A stretch of 64,000 bases of DNA, from positions 868,001 to 932,000 of the forward strand of contig CP002916.1 in the NCBI GenBank assembly GCA_000350305.1, in the 5' to 3' direction. Both the position numbers and the translations under genes were made by a program. Under the pieces are notes generated by a model, which made no database searches, had not been told where the DNA came from, and was given only the letters and a program-made list of their open reading frames with translations. Position 1 is the first letter of the stretch; each line of letters begins with the position of its first letter. Shown here one piece after another: positions 42,967 through 52,525 of this stretch. The DNA comes from Thermoplasmatales archaeon BRNA1. GTDB taxonomy: Archaea > Thermoplasmatota > Thermoplasmata > Methanomassiliicoccales > Methanomethylophilaceae.

Positions 42967-43305
42967 ATGGGATTCGGCGATAAACTCAAAGCAGGAATCA
43001 GCAACGCAGGCAACTATACCGAGCAGAAAGCGGATGAGGCCCGCTACAACAGCAAGATCTCCGACAAGAAGAACGAGAAGGCGAAGGCCATCAAGGAGGC
43101 CGGAGAGAAGATGTTCGCCCTCTACCTCGACGGAAAGTCCGAGATCAACGACGAGATCAAGGCCCTATACGAGAAGGCCATCGAGTGCGACAAGGAGATC
43201 GAGAAGCTCGAGAAAGAGAAGGCCGAGATGGTCGACGCTGCCAAGAAGGAGCGCCAGGACCGCAGGGACGAGGTCAACGCCAAGAAAGAGGAACAGTCCG
43301 ATTGA
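42967..43305 (+). CDS. Small charged coiled-coil protein
   Basis: 112 residues, MGFGDKLKAGISNAGNYTEQ then continuous Lys/Glu-rich helix with heptad-like spacing (about 30-112). No membrane segment, no family. The ribosome site GAGGTGA precedes the ATG by six bases. Might be a small structural or stress protein; neighbours (pyrD, trkA) give no hint. Confidence 0.75.
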   Translation: MGFGDKLKAGISNAGNYTEQKADEARYNSKISDKKNEKAKAIKEAGEKMFALYLDGKSEINDEIKALYEKAIECDKEIEKLEKEKAEMVDAAKKERQDRRDEVNAKKEEQSD

Positions 43306-43460
43306 TTCACTGTCGACAAACGACTTATGGCACATACAAATGTGCCAGACCTTTATTTTTCCTTTCCCGCGACCTTACGCCGACATCCGTCCGCCCCTTT
43401 TGCGCGCGGAAACGAGGAAAAAACTATTATTAACACAGGATATCGCTTGGCTTGGTTGAT

Positions 43461-44807
43461 ATGAAAGTCATCGTCGCCGGAGCAGGCAACGTGGGTATGG
43501 CGTCCGCCAAAGCGGCATCCGCATACAACGAGGTCCTGGTCCTGGAGAAGGACGCCGAGAAGGCGGATATCGCCAAGAACGTCCTTCCCGTATCCGTCAT
43601 GAAGGGTGATGCCAGCAATCCGAAGACCCTCAAGGGGGCCATAGACAAGTTCCACCCGGACGTCATCCTCTCCGCCGTCAAGGACGACAGCATGAACCTT
43701 TTCATCTGCATGATGGCCAAGCGTCTCATGCCGGACATCCGCACCATCGCCACCATCAGGGACAACGAGTTCGTCATCGAGGGGGGCTACCCCGGCGTGG
43801 ACAGCATCATCGCCCCCGAGAACATCAACATCGACAAGATCATCTCCATGGCGATGATCGAGAATGCCATCAACTTCAGCCGCTTCCGCACCGTGAAGCT
43901 CTGCCTGTGCCTCTTCCGCGTGGTCAGGGGTGCGGACATCATCGGGAAGCCGTTCATGGACCTGAGGATCCCCGAGTTCTCCAACGTCATCGCCGTCTAC
44001 AGGGGCAAGGAGACCATCACCGACCTCCTCTCCGCGGAGGTCCACGAGAACGACAGGCTTCTCGTCCTCGGATCCTACGAGTCCCTTCTGGAATTCAACC
44101 AGCTGGTGGGCGTCAAGAAGCCCGCCAGGAGCTTCGTCATCCTGGGAGCCACCGAGATGGGTATCGCCGTGGCCTCCGCCATCGCGGACAGTCCCGGGAA
44201 GAAGTTCGTCAAGATCATCGACGAGGACATCGTGAAGTGCAAGGACGCCGCCAGAAGGCTCGGCGGGGTCATCGTCGTGAACGGGTCCGTCGCCGACCCC
44301 GTCTTCCTGAGGTCCGAGAGCGTGGACAGGTCCGACGTCCTCATCTCCGTCACCGATTACGAGGAGAAGAACCTCCTCGCCTGCATGACCTCCATCAGGT
44401 TCGGGATAAACAAGATTATCTCCCGTTACACCACCGACGACTACGAGGGCATCTTCAAGTACGCCGGGATCGAGAGTATCATCGGATACCACAGGGTCAT
44501 CACCAACGAGGTGTCCCAGATGCTCGGCAGCAAGGATATCGCGGATGCCACCCTCATCCTCGACCGCCCCAACGAGTTCATCATCAAGCTCAAGGCGGAG
44601 GACAAGCTCCCGTTCCGCAACAAGCCCCTGGGAGACGTCTATCTCCCCAGAGGGGTCAAGATCGCGGCCATCATCCGCGGGGACGACATCATCTACCCCA
44701 GCCTCACCGACCGCATCTCCAAAGGCGACGAGTTCATGCTGTACCTGCACGACGTTGACCGTATCCAGCTTGCGAAGGCACTCGGCCACGAAGCCCCCGG
44801 ACTGTGA
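43461..44807 (+). CDS. trkA: Potassium uptake regulator TrkA
   Basis: 448 residues. Two RCK (TrkA-N + TrkA-C) units: MKVIVAGAGNVGMASAKAAS with the first nucleotide-binding Gly motif, and SFVILGATEMGIAVASAIA for the second, each with a C-terminal ligand lobe. Binds NAD(H) or ATP and gates TrkH. ATG at 43461; the in-frame TTG at 43452 is not needed. Stop overlaps the start region of trkH. An octamer GTGCCAGA lies in the upstream gap (43342). Confidence 0.93.
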   Translation: MKVIVAGAGNVGMASAKAASAYNEVLVLEKDAEKADIAKNVLPVSVMKGDASNPKTLKGAIDKFHPDVILSAVKDDSMNLFICMMAKRLMPDIRTIATIRDNEFVIEGGYPGVDSIIAPENINIDKIISMAMIENAINFSRFRTVKLCLCLFRVVRGADIIGKPFMDLRIPEFSNVIAVYRGKETITDLLSAEVHENDRLLVLGSYESLLEFNQLVGVKKPARSFVILGATEMGIAVASAIADSPGKKFVKIIDEDIVKCKDAARRLGGVIVVNGSVADPVFLRSESVDRSDVLISVTDYEEKNLLACMTSIRFGINKIISRYTTDDYEGIFKYAGIESIIGYHRVITNEVSQMLGSKDIADATLILDRPNEFIIKLKAEDKLPFRNKPLGDVYLPRGVKIAAIIRGDDIIYPSLTDRISKGDEFMLYLHDVDRIQLAKALGHEAPGL

Positions 44808-44812
44808 TCACG

Positions 44813-46372
44813 ATGTTCGCGGTTATGAAGGAACGCATCAGACGCCTCCAGAGGTTCCAGAGCGGTACCGTCAAGACCCTGGGTGTCGTCGAGACCCTGC
44901 TGGGGGTCATGCTCCTTCTGACCGCGGCCTACGCCCTGTTCTGCGGCGAGAACTACGAACCGTTCCTGTTCCCCGCACCCGTCTTCCTCATCATGGGGAT
45001 GATCCAATACATGTTCTTCTACCGCGGCAGCATGTCCCCCTCCCTGGGGATCCTGCTTATGCTGGAGACCTGGATCGTCTCGTTCGCCGCCGCGATCGTG
45101 CCCTTCGTCATCTACGGGTTCGCCCCCGTCGACGCCGTCTACGAGGGCGTGTCGGGGTACACCACCACCGGTTCGACCATCATGACCGACATCGAGGGTG
45201 CCGAATCCTGCATCCTGCTGTGGAGGGCCCTCATCCAGTGGGCAGGAGGTATCACTGTCGTGATCATCTTCACCCTCCTGCTCCCCATGATCGGAATGGG
45301 CGGGAAGAACCTGGGATCCAACGAGTTCGGCGGTTCGGACAACGGCGAGTACTCCACCTCCCTGTCCTCCGTCGCCCTCAACTTCTTTAGGATCTACGTC
45401 CTCCTAACCGCCGCGGAGTTCGTCATCCTCATCGCCCTCGGCATGACGCCGTTCGAATCCATCTGCACGTCAATGTCCTGTGTGCCCACCGGAGGGCTTC
45501 TGCCGTTCAACAACTCCATGGCGGACTTCGGGTTCGCCATCCAGGCCACCACACTGGTGTTCATGATCCTCGGGGCGTCCAACTTCCTGTTCCTGTTCCG
45601 CCTGCTGTTCCACCGCGACCGCACCCTGCTCAAGAGCCGCGAGTGGAGGGTAATGCTCCTCTGGTTCCTCGGGGTTGCCCTTTTCATGACCGCCGTTGTC
45701 TGGTTCGACGGGAACTACAGGACCGATTACATCGGCGAGACGTTCTGGGATTCCCTGTACGCCGTCACCTGCGCCGGGACCTCCTCCGGGTTCGCCGTCT
45801 CCGATTACACCATATGGCCCATCCTCGCTGTGCTCATGCTGATGGTCGTCGAGTTCGTCGGCGGTACCTCCGGTTCCACCGCGGGAGGCATCAAGATCTA
45901 CCGTCTGATGACCATGAAGGCGTACATCGCGGCCGGTATGGAGAAGATCATGCACCCCAACGCCGTCACCACCATGAGCGTCGACGGCTCCCATGTGGAC
46001 ACCGACAATGCGGCCTCGGTGCTGTCCACCGTCTTCCTGTTCGTGGTCGGATGCCTGGTCGGTATCGGCCTCATCCTGTTCTTCCAGAACGAGTCGGGAC
46101 ACCCGATCGAGTTCCTGGACTCCATCGGACTCGTCATCTCTTCCATATGCAACGCCGGGGCATCCATCGGCAACTTCGGACCCATGAGCTCCATGGCCCC
46201 GCTCCAGCCGGCCACCAAGATAGTCATGACCTCCCTGATGTTCCTCGGCCGTATGGAGATGGTCTTCGTCCTGATGGTGTTCACCAGAAGGTTCTGGAAC
46301 GATGTCAGACAGAGCTCCACCCGCATCCGCGAGAAGGCCGTCTACACCATCAGAAGGTCCGGGAAGTACTGA
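44813..46372 (+). CDS. trkH: Potassium uptake channel TrkH
   Basis: 519 residues, membrane subunit of Trk K+ uptake. Four selectivity-loop repeats with central Gly: VSGYTTTGSTIM, SMSCVPTGGLLPFN, VTCAGTSSGFAVSD and SSICNAGASIGNFGP. Begins with a cytoplasmic amphipathic helix. ATG at 44813 is chosen; an overlapping GTG at 44804 (sharing bases with the trkA stop) is possible. Ends 13 bases before a convergent gene. Confidence 0.93.
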   Translation: MFAVMKERIRRLQRFQSGTVKTLGVVETLLGVMLLLTAAYALFCGENYEPFLFPAPVFLIMGMIQYMFFYRGSMSPSLGILLMLETWIVSFAAAIVPFVIYGFAPVDAVYEGVSGYTTTGSTIMTDIEGAESCILLWRALIQWAGGITVVIIFTLLLPMIGMGGKNLGSNEFGGSDNGEYSTSLSSVALNFFRIYVLLTAAEFVILIALGMTPFESICTSMSCVPTGGLLPFNNSMADFGFAIQATTLVFMILGASNFLFLFRLLFHRDRTLLKSREWRVMLLWFLGVALFMTAVVWFDGNYRTDYIGETFWDSLYAVTCAGTSSGFAVSDYTIWPILAVLMLMVVEFVGGTSGSTAGGIKIYRLMTMKAYIAAGMEKIMHPNAVTTMSVDGSHVDTDNAASVLSTVFLFVVGCLVGIGLILFFQNESGHPIEFLDSIGLVISSICNAGASIGNFGPMSSMAPLQPATKIVMTSLMFLGRMEMVFVLMVFTRRFWNDVRQSSTRIREKAVYTIRRSGKY

Positions 46373-46384
46373 GTCTAGCACTGT

Positions 46385-46894
46385 TCAGTCGGTGTCGATG
46401 TTGCTGTCTTCCACGAGATAGATGAAGTCGTTCCCGGAACATGCCCCGTCGACCTCGTCCATGGTTATGCCGCCGCAAGCCAGGACCCTGTATGGGATCT
46501 CCAGTCTCCCGTATCCGCCTATGTCCTCGAGACCGTTGCGGCGGTAGAATGAGATTCTCCTGCTGCGGAGTCCGTCATCCGTACCGGAAGGCTCCTCGGC
46601 GAAGAGGAAGAACCTCCCGTACCTCTCCCTGAGAAGTGCCAGCGCCTCGGAACCGTACCCGTTTCCGCGGAGGTCCGCCCTGATGGAGAAATAGAGGAGA
46701 CAGGGGCAGTCCCCCAGGATCGTCAGCGTCGAACCGACGAATTCGCAGCCGTCGGCGAGTGCCAGGAGTTCCGCTCTCCCCTTGCCGCAGAGGCGGAGGA
46801 TCGCATCGAACCCGATCCTCTCGTTCCTCGGGAACGATGAGCGGCAGAGAGTTCTGCACTTTTCGGAGAACGCATCTCCTTCCGAGACCTTCAC
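46385..46894 (-). CDS. GNAT-family acetyltransferase
   Basis: 169 residues. GNAT fold: KVSEGDAFSEKCRTLC at the start, SIRADLRGNGYGSEALALL as the acetyl-CoA loop (R/Q-x-x-G-x-G/A), and ISFYRRNGLEDIGGYG as the last motif. Substrate unknown. GTG at 46894 is the best start, placed just after the pentapeptide gene's stop (46908); a longer frame would overlap that gene by about 65 bases. Confidence 0.78.
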   Translation of the reverse strand: MKVSEGDAFSEKCRTLCRSSFPRNERIGFDAILRLCGKGRAELLALADGCEFVGSTLTILGDCPCLLYFSIRADLRGNGYGSEALALLRERYGRFFLFAEEPSGTDDGLRSRRISFYRRNGLEDIGGYGRLEIPYRVLACGGITMDEVDGACSGNDFIYLVEDSNIDTD

Positions 46895-46907
46895 GGCTCT
46901 GACCGTC

Positions 46908-48998
46908 TCATCTCCTTGCCCTGAACCTGGCTTCCTTATGGCTCTCCTTGAATCCCTTGGGAAGGCCCTTCGCACCGATGAACACGCAGTCCGGGAACGA
47001 AGTTCCCGTGAGATCGCAGTCGGTGAAGTCGCAGTTCACGAGCCTCGTGTTGCTGAACCTCGACCCCGCAAGGGTTGCATACGTGAACTCCGCATCCTCG
47101 ATTTTGGAGTCCGTGTAGGTGTTGTTGGTCATGGTAGCGTGCCTGAAGCTGGGGTGCTTGCCGCCGTTGCCCACACGGTATCCGCAGATCACGGTCTTGT
47201 TGAAGTCGCAGTCGGACAGCCTAGCCTCCGAGAAGTCGGTCCCCATCAAGACGGACCCGGTGAAGTTGATCGACGAGCAGTACGAGTCGTAGAAGCTGCA
47301 GTTGACGAAGATGCACTCCATGATCTCGGCGTTGTCGAACCTGGAAGCGTTGAGGATTGTGTCTTCTATGTACATGTTGTTGACCGCAGAGCTGCCGAAG
47401 TTGGTGCCGGTGAAGTCGCATCCGCGGTAGGTCCCGTCGGCCAGACGGGAGTGGTCGAAGATGCTGTTCGCGAAACGAACGTTGGTGGCCGTCACATCGG
47501 AGCAGTTCGATACGCGGAAGTCGGCTCCGCTGAAGTCCGAGTCCTCGATGACGCTGGAGAGCACCTCGGCGTTCTTCATGACGCATCCCTCCAGACGGGT
47601 CTCAGACATGGTCGCGTGGCGGAAGGTGGCGTTCGCGAAGGAGGAACCTTCCATGGAGGCGTGGGAGAGGTTGACCCTGACCATCTTGGAACCGTCGAAC
47701 ACCGCGCTCTTGGAACTGGAGTAACGGAAATCCGCCATGCTTAGGTCGCAGCGGGACGCGTCGGCGCAGTCCATGACCGACTTGGAGAACGAGACGTCGA
47801 TGTATGCGCCGTCCGCCAGAATCGTGTTCCTCATCACGGCCCCGGAGAAATCGTATCCCCTGAGGTTCACTCCCGAGAGGTCCTTGCCAGACAGTTTCCT
47901 GACGAGTTCGAAACGGAGGATACTGAGGTAGGGCAGCATCAGCTGGAGGTCGGAATGCTCGATGAATTCCTTGTCGTCGTAGGGGTCGTCCCCGACGATT
48001 AGGCTGTCATGATACTTCTTAAGGGCATGGTATCCGTCGACGATGTCGTCCGCCATCCCGTTCGCGGAGGTTCCGGGGGTCCTCGCTCCCAGGGCCGCCT
48101 CCAGTTTCTTGTAGTCATCGTTGGTGAACGAATTGGTGGAGAGGCCGGCGATGCGCTTTAGGATGCGTTCGGTATCGTCGTAGAATTTCATGACGTCGCG
48201 GATATCGTAACGGTCGTTTATCACGCACGTCCTCCCGTTGACGGGACCGTCATCCGAATCCTTGCTGGCACTGTTCTTTGTCACCATACGCCGTATGGTC
48301 CTGATGGACCCGTTTTCGGCGAGGTCCACCATGTACTTCCTGTCCCCGTCCACGACACACTTCACGGTCAGACCTCCCCTGCGCTTTCCGTCCTTTTCCA
48401 GGAACAGCTCGTCGGGGATGGATGAGATCTCACCGTCGCGCAGGCGGATATATCTGGTCCCGACCTTCTCGAAACGGACCTTGATGCGCCTCCTGTTGCT
48501 CTGTGCGAACTTGATGATGTACGACTTGTACCCCATGACGCGGTAGTCGAGGATGATGTTCTCGATCAGCAGGATGATGTAAACGGAGATCAAAGCAGCC
48601 GCGGTGACGCTGCGGGCATGGTTCCCGCCCACGTCGTCGAAAACCGTCACCATGCACAGTCCGCAGACTATCGCGTATATGATGCAGATGGCAAACGAAA
48701 CGATGACCGCATAGAGTAGCCTCCTGCGCATGTCGTCCACGGTGTCCGCGTATACGGGATTGGTGTCAACCAGCCTGCGGATCGATTCGATAAAGAAGAT
48801 GAATCCTGTGATGGTCACTCCGCCGACGGCGATGATGGTAGACCCGAGGAACACCATGATGTTGCCCATGATGTCATCGAGCGTCGAGTTCTCCCAATCG
48901 GTGATCCTGCCGTCGGTGAGTTCGTTGATGCCCGTGACGGCCAGCAGGATGATGATCGCCAGGATGAACCAGTAGGCGATGAAGACGTCGCGCCTCAT
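46908..48998 (-). CDS. Pentapeptide-repeat protein with N-terminal membrane domain
   Basis: 696 residues. Four hydrophobic helices in the first 170 residues (FIAYWFILAIIILLAVTG, then MVFLGSTIIAVGGVTITGF and so on), a linker of about 200, and from residue 375 a right-handed quadrilateral beta-helix of A(D/N)LxX repeats, for example DLSGVNLRGYDFSGAVMRN and CDFTGTNFGSSAV. The helix is expected on the cytoplasmic side and probably binds a partner. Start overlaps the radical SAM gene's stop as ATGA. Confidence 0.85.
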   Translation of the reverse strand: MRRDVFIAYWFILAIIILLAVTGINELTDGRITDWENSTLDDIMGNIMVFLGSTIIAVGGVTITGFIFFIESIRRLVDTNPVYADTVDDMRRRLLYAVIVSFAICIIYAIVCGLCMVTVFDDVGGNHARSVTAAALISVYIILLIENIILDYRVMGYKSYIIKFAQSNRRRIKVRFEKVGTRYIRLRDGEISSIPDELFLEKDGKRRGGLTVKCVVDGDRKYMVDLAENGSIRTIRRMVTKNSASKDSDDGPVNGRTCVINDRYDIRDVMKFYDDTERILKRIAGLSTNSFTNDDYKKLEAALGARTPGTSANGMADDIVDGYHALKKYHDSLIVGDDPYDDKEFIEHSDLQLMLPYLSILRFELVRKLSGKDLSGVNLRGYDFSGAVMRNTILADGAYIDVSFSKSVMDCADASRCDLSMADFRYSSSKSAVFDGSKMVRVNLSHASMEGSSFANATFRHATMSETRLEGCVMKNAEVLSSVIEDSDFSGADFRVSNCSDVTATNVRFANSIFDHSRLADGTYRGCDFTGTNFGSSAVNNMYIEDTILNASRFDNAEIMECIFVNCSFYDSYCSSINFTGSVLMGTDFSEARLSDCDFNKTVICGYRVGNGGKHPSFRHATMTNNTYTDSKIEDAEFTYATLAGSRFSNTRLVNCDFTDCDLTGTSFPDCVFIGAKGLPKGFKESHKEARFRARR

Positions 48999-50875
48999 GG
49001 ATCCGCCTCCGGGATGGCCGCCTTATCGCATGCATCGGCCCTGTGGCCCGGTCCCAGGACGATGCCCATGGCTCTGCAGTCCGCCCGGACGTCGTTGTGG
49101 AGCGAGTAGACCGTCTTGGCTGCGAGGGGCATGACGTTCTGCAGAGGTGTCCCCGGGATCGGCCTGAACGGGGCGATGACGGGGCTGGCTCCCATCGAAG
49201 ATATCTGCGCGCAGCCCTCTCTGGTGGTCTCGGGACTCTCCAGACCCGCGATGAGGTTGGAGAACACCGCTTTTCCGCCCCACAGATCTACGGCATGCTT
49301 CATGGTGTAGTAGAACGCCGACAGGGGGACCCTGTCCTTCCCGGGGAGGTACTCGCGGGACTTGGGAGGATCGAACACCTCGACACTGATGGTGATGCCG
49401 CTGATTCCTGCCGCCTTGTAGGTGTCCATATCGGTCTGCACCGTGGGCGGGGGACAGGCGAGATGCAGGGGCTTGCCCTTGACCTTCTCCAATACTATCT
49501 TCGCCACATCGGTGATCCTTGAGACGACCCGGTCGTGTGGTTCCACCATACATCCGCCACCGATGACAACACGGTCGAACGGCTCTCCGGATGCCAGATA
49601 CACATCGATGGCCTCGGAAATGTCATCCAGGGAGAAGCTGCACAGTTTGAACTCCTTACAGGTGTATTTGCAGAACTTACATCCCGCACCCTTGCGGACG
49701 TACTCGCAGGTATGGTAGTGACGGATGCGGAGGGACCCCTCCTCGATCTCGGCGATGTCCGAAAACGGGACGCCTCTGCGGGTGTACCCCTCCACTCTCA
49801 CGGCGGACGATTCCGATACGCCGTCGGTGATTTTGTATTCCAGATAGAATAGCGAACCGCCCTCGAGCCTGAACGGGGAGAGCTCGGCTATGCGGGGGTT
49901 GGGACACGGCTTGACCCGGATCCTCTTCCCGTCATGGCCCAGTTCCAGGATTGAACTGCATATCCCGCCGTCCGGGAGCCTTACGCCGCGGTTGATGAGC
50001 TCCAATTTCAGGGCGAGGAGGTCCAGGTTGCCGTTTCTCCCGGTAAATGACGCCTCCCAGTCCGCATCGGGAACATCCAGGTTGGGGTGGAGCGCAATCC
50101 CGCCGCAGAGGGCGCTGACGAGATTGCGTTTGGAGGTTATGCACCCATCGCTGAAGAAGTGCTCCTTCGGTCCGTTGTTGATGCCGGAGAAATACTCTTT
50201 ATGTCCGAGGTTCTTGAAGACGAATACGTTTTTGTCGAAGTCTTTCCCTTCTGGTACTGTTGAAATCGATGTGAATCTGAGATCCGTGCCGATGATAAGG
50301 GCATTGATCCTGACGGATCCGCTGAACCCGTGGGTGTGCAGAGATTTGCAGATGCGTTTGGAATAGTTGCGGAACTCGAAATCTGCAATCCTGTTGGCAT
50401 CGTTCGCGTCGCTGTACTCGGAATAGGCCGTGTAGTCACGGCCGCAGTCGGCTAGCCTGAAGTTCCTCCCGCTGCTGTCCCGAACCTGGATGACGACAAA
50501 GGGGTCCCGTAGGGAGATGGCGGTGTCGCTGACGTCGGCGATGACCGATACGGGGATGCTTGGATCCATGTAGGAAGACATTGAGTAACTGGCACCTTTG
50601 CCGATTTCCGCTAGGAAACCCGTATCGGAGAAGTCCCCGACGACGAACGTGCCCTCGTCTCCCTGGAGGATGACCGGCACATCGCATCCGCTCTCCCTGA
50701 CGATCGAGGCCATCTCGCTGGGACTCAGTCCCTCCCCGATGGCTGCGAGATGGTTGTCTGTATGGGGGATCCCCATGGAGCCGCAGAGCTTCCCGAACCC
50801 CTTCCTGTCATCGAAATAGATCCGGGAATCGCCTGTTTCTGTTTGCGGAACGTCGTCTCCGTTGGACGGACTCAT
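48995..50875 (-). CDS. Radical SAM protein with long N-terminal domain and CX7CX2C site
   Basis: 626 residues. The first 330 residues are beta-rich and unrecognised. From about residue 360, a radical SAM barrel: the cluster motif reads CEYVRKGAGCKFC, i.e. Cys-x7-Cys-x2-Cys rather than Cys-x3-Cys-x2-Cys, followed by more cysteines (YTCKEFKLC). VVIGGGCMVEPH (GGE-like), HLACPPPTVQTDMDTY and ISVEVFDPPKSREYLPG match downstream strands of such barrels. The reaction is unknown. The downstream pentapeptide gene overlaps its end, so both are co-translated. ATG at 50875. Confidence 0.75.
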   Translation of the reverse strand: MSPSNGDDVPQTETGDSRIYFDDRKGFGKLCGSMGIPHTDNHLAAIGEGLSPSEMASIVRESGCDVPVILQGDEGTFVVGDFSDTGFLAEIGKGASYSMSSYMDPSIPVSVIADVSDTAISLRDPFVVIQVRDSSGRNFRLADCGRDYTAYSEYSDANDANRIADFEFRNYSKRICKSLHTHGFSGSVRINALIIGTDLRFTSISTVPEGKDFDKNVFVFKNLGHKEYFSGINNGPKEHFFSDGCITSKRNLVSALCGGIALHPNLDVPDADWEASFTGRNGNLDLLALKLELINRGVRLPDGGICSSILELGHDGKRIRVKPCPNPRIAELSPFRLEGGSLFYLEYKITDGVSESSAVRVEGYTRRGVPFSDIAEIEEGSLRIRHYHTCEYVRKGAGCKFCKYTCKEFKLCSFSLDDISEAIDVYLASGEPFDRVVIGGGCMVEPHDRVVSRITDVAKIVLEKVKGKPLHLACPPPTVQTDMDTYKAAGISGITISVEVFDPPKSREYLPGKDRVPLSAFYYTMKHAVDLWGGKAVFSNLIAGLESPETTREGCAQISSMGASPVIAPFRPIPGTPLQNVMPLAAKTVYSLHNDVRADCRAMGIVLGPGHRADACDKAAIPEADP

Positions 50876-50924
50876 GAGAATGCCTAATGAATTGCTGATT
50901 AATTCATTTTCTCGATTCGGATGA

Positions 50925-51272
50925 TCAGGAAGAGGAGAGGCCCTGGTCCTTGGAACCCTCGTACTGCACGCCGATGACCCCTACGATGATTACCAGGGCC
51001 GCCAGGATCTGGTAGGCCGTGAAGCGGTCGCCCAGCACTATGATGTCGAACACGAGCGTCCCGACATCCGCGATACCCACCCACACCGCATACGCGGGTC
51101 CCGGCGGCACCTTCATGGCGATCCCCTTGTTCATGACGGCGATGCTGATGAACGCGAAGCACCACATGGGGATCAGCCAAAGGGGCTTGTTCAGGCTGTC
51201 GGACAGAGCGGTGGTGTACGCCCCGAGGATGTCTATCAGTCCTGCAACGGTGATGTAGAACCACGGGTTCAT
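50925..51272 (-). CDS. SMR-family exporter subunit, second of pair
   Basis: 115 residues, four helices, small multidrug resistance family. MNPWFYITVAGLIDILGAY places Asp14 where the usual coupling Glu sits. KVPPGPAYAVWVGIADVG is the family's helix-3 motif. It overlaps the first subunit by ATGA, so the pair forms a heterodimer like EbrAB/YkkCD-type or guanidinium-type exporters. The acidic residue swap suggests an asymmetric dimer. Substrate unknown. Confidence 0.85.
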   Translation of the reverse strand: MNPWFYITVAGLIDILGAYTTALSDSLNKPLWLIPMWCFAFISIAVMNKGIAMKVPPGPAYAVWVGIADVGTLVFDIIVLGDRFTAYQILAALVIIVGVIGVQYEGSKDQGLSSS

Positions 51273-51604
51273 GCCGGATCACCCGCCAATGAGATGGCTA
51301 TCGCGCCGACTATGATCAGCGAGATGTAGAACGCCATCCTGGGGGTTATCCTGTCCTTGAACAGTATGGCGGATGCACATACCGTGAAGATGGAACCCAT
51401 ACCCGTCCACATGGCGTACGCCACCCCAACGGGAATGTCCCTGAGGGACATGGACATGACGACAGGGCTCAGCATTATGCCGACGGCCGCTACGGTGGCC
51501 CAGGATTTGACCCTGAAAGAATCCGATTTTGTCAGGGCGATGACCCAAATCGGTTCGATGATACCGGCGGCTATCAGCCAACAGATCGCGACCGGATCAT
51601 ACAT
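51269..51604 (-). CDS. SMR-family exporter subunit, first of pair
   Basis: 111 residues, four helices. LIAAGIIEPIWVIALTKS carries Glu17 at the proton/substrate-coupling position; DIPVGVAYAMWTGMGSIF is the helix-3 motif. Co-translated with the second subunit through ATGA. Twenty bases follow the upstream TPR gene's stop at 51624, so all three could be on one transcript. Confidence 0.87.
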   Translation of the reverse strand: MYDPVAICWLIAAGIIEPIWVIALTKSDSFRVKSWATVAAVGIMLSPVVMSMSLRDIPVGVAYAMWTGMGSIFTVCASAILFKDRITPRMAFYISLIIVGAIAISLAGDPA

Positions 51605-51623
51605 CGCGGTGCCTCACGGGGGA

Positions 51624-52460
51624 TCATTCCCTGCCGCGGCACATGGCGAGGACACGGAAGGCGGCGGGGTTTCCCGGCTCCTTCTCGTTGATGGCCCCGG
51701 CGGCGATCCTCGCCTCCCAGAACGAGCCCTTGTCGGCGAAGGAGTATCCGATGGTCTCCAGCGCACCGATGTGGTTGTTGTCCTGTGCGAGTGCTTTTGA
51801 GGAGAATGCCCCGGCGGCGGTGGAGTTGCCGTTCAGCCACTGGAAGTAGGCCATGAGCGCGTATCCGTCGGCATCCTTGGCCTTCATCTTCTCCTTGGCG
51901 AACTTGGCGGCGTCCTTGCTGCGTCCCGCCAATACCAGGGCGGAGACGTAGGCTCTGTTGGAGCGGTATGTGCCGAAGAGCTTCTGGATCTCGTCCGCTT
52001 CGGCGATTGCCTTGTCATGCTTGCCCATGGAACCGAGGACCTGCACCTTCAGGACGCGGTCGATCTCCAGCATCTTCTCCATGGCGCCGAGTTCGGAAAG
52101 GGCGTCGTTGTCGCGTCCGGTGCCGTAGAACACCGCGGCCCTTGCGCGCCGGACCTTGTCGGAGGGCTCCAGGTCCGCGAGGGCCTGTCCGGCCTCCTTG
52201 AGACACCCGAGGGAGATCAGCCCCTGGCCGACCTCGTACCTCATGGCGGGGTCGGAGGGGAGGTGCGACATGATGACGTCGAGGATGCCGGGGAAGTCGG
52301 CGTCGTTGCCGATGGTCCTCAGCATGGAGGCGCAGGTGAGCAGGGTCATGGGGTCGCCCTGGTTCTCGGATGCGAGAGCCATAATCTGCGGTCCCGCAAC
52401 GTCGAACTTCTCTTCCTTGATGTTCTCCCTAATAGCGTTCAGCGCCTCTTTGTTGTCCAT
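51624..52460 (-). CDS. TPR-type repeat protein
   Basis: 278 residues, all-alpha, with TPR-like helix pairs (MDNKEALNAIRENIKEEKFD, LAGRSKDAAKFAKEKMKAKD, GNSTAAGAFSSKALAQDNNH). No signal. The start ATG at 52460 lies about 27 bases after a CTTATACTT box on the minus strand; upstream in-frame codons belong to the divergent gene's region. Function unknown; a similarly built protein with a zinc ribbon is divergent at 52526. Confidence 0.78.
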   Translation of the reverse strand: MDNKEALNAIRENIKEEKFDVAGPQIMALASENQGDPMTLLTCASMLRTIGNDADFPGILDVIMSHLPSDPAMRYEVGQGLISLGCLKEAGQALADLEPSDKVRRARAAVFYGTGRDNDALSELGAMEKMLEIDRVLKVQVLGSMGKHDKAIAEADEIQKLFGTYRSNRAYVSALVLAGRSKDAAKFAKEKMKAKDADGYALMAYFQWLNGNSTAAGAFSSKALAQDNNHIGALETIGYSFADKGSFWEARIAAGAINEKEPGNPAAFRVLAMCRGRE

Positions 52461-52525
52461 TGTATGGCGGATTCGAACCCAAGTATAAGATAGTTCATTT
52501 ATCCGAGCCCGCGATACGTACCGCC

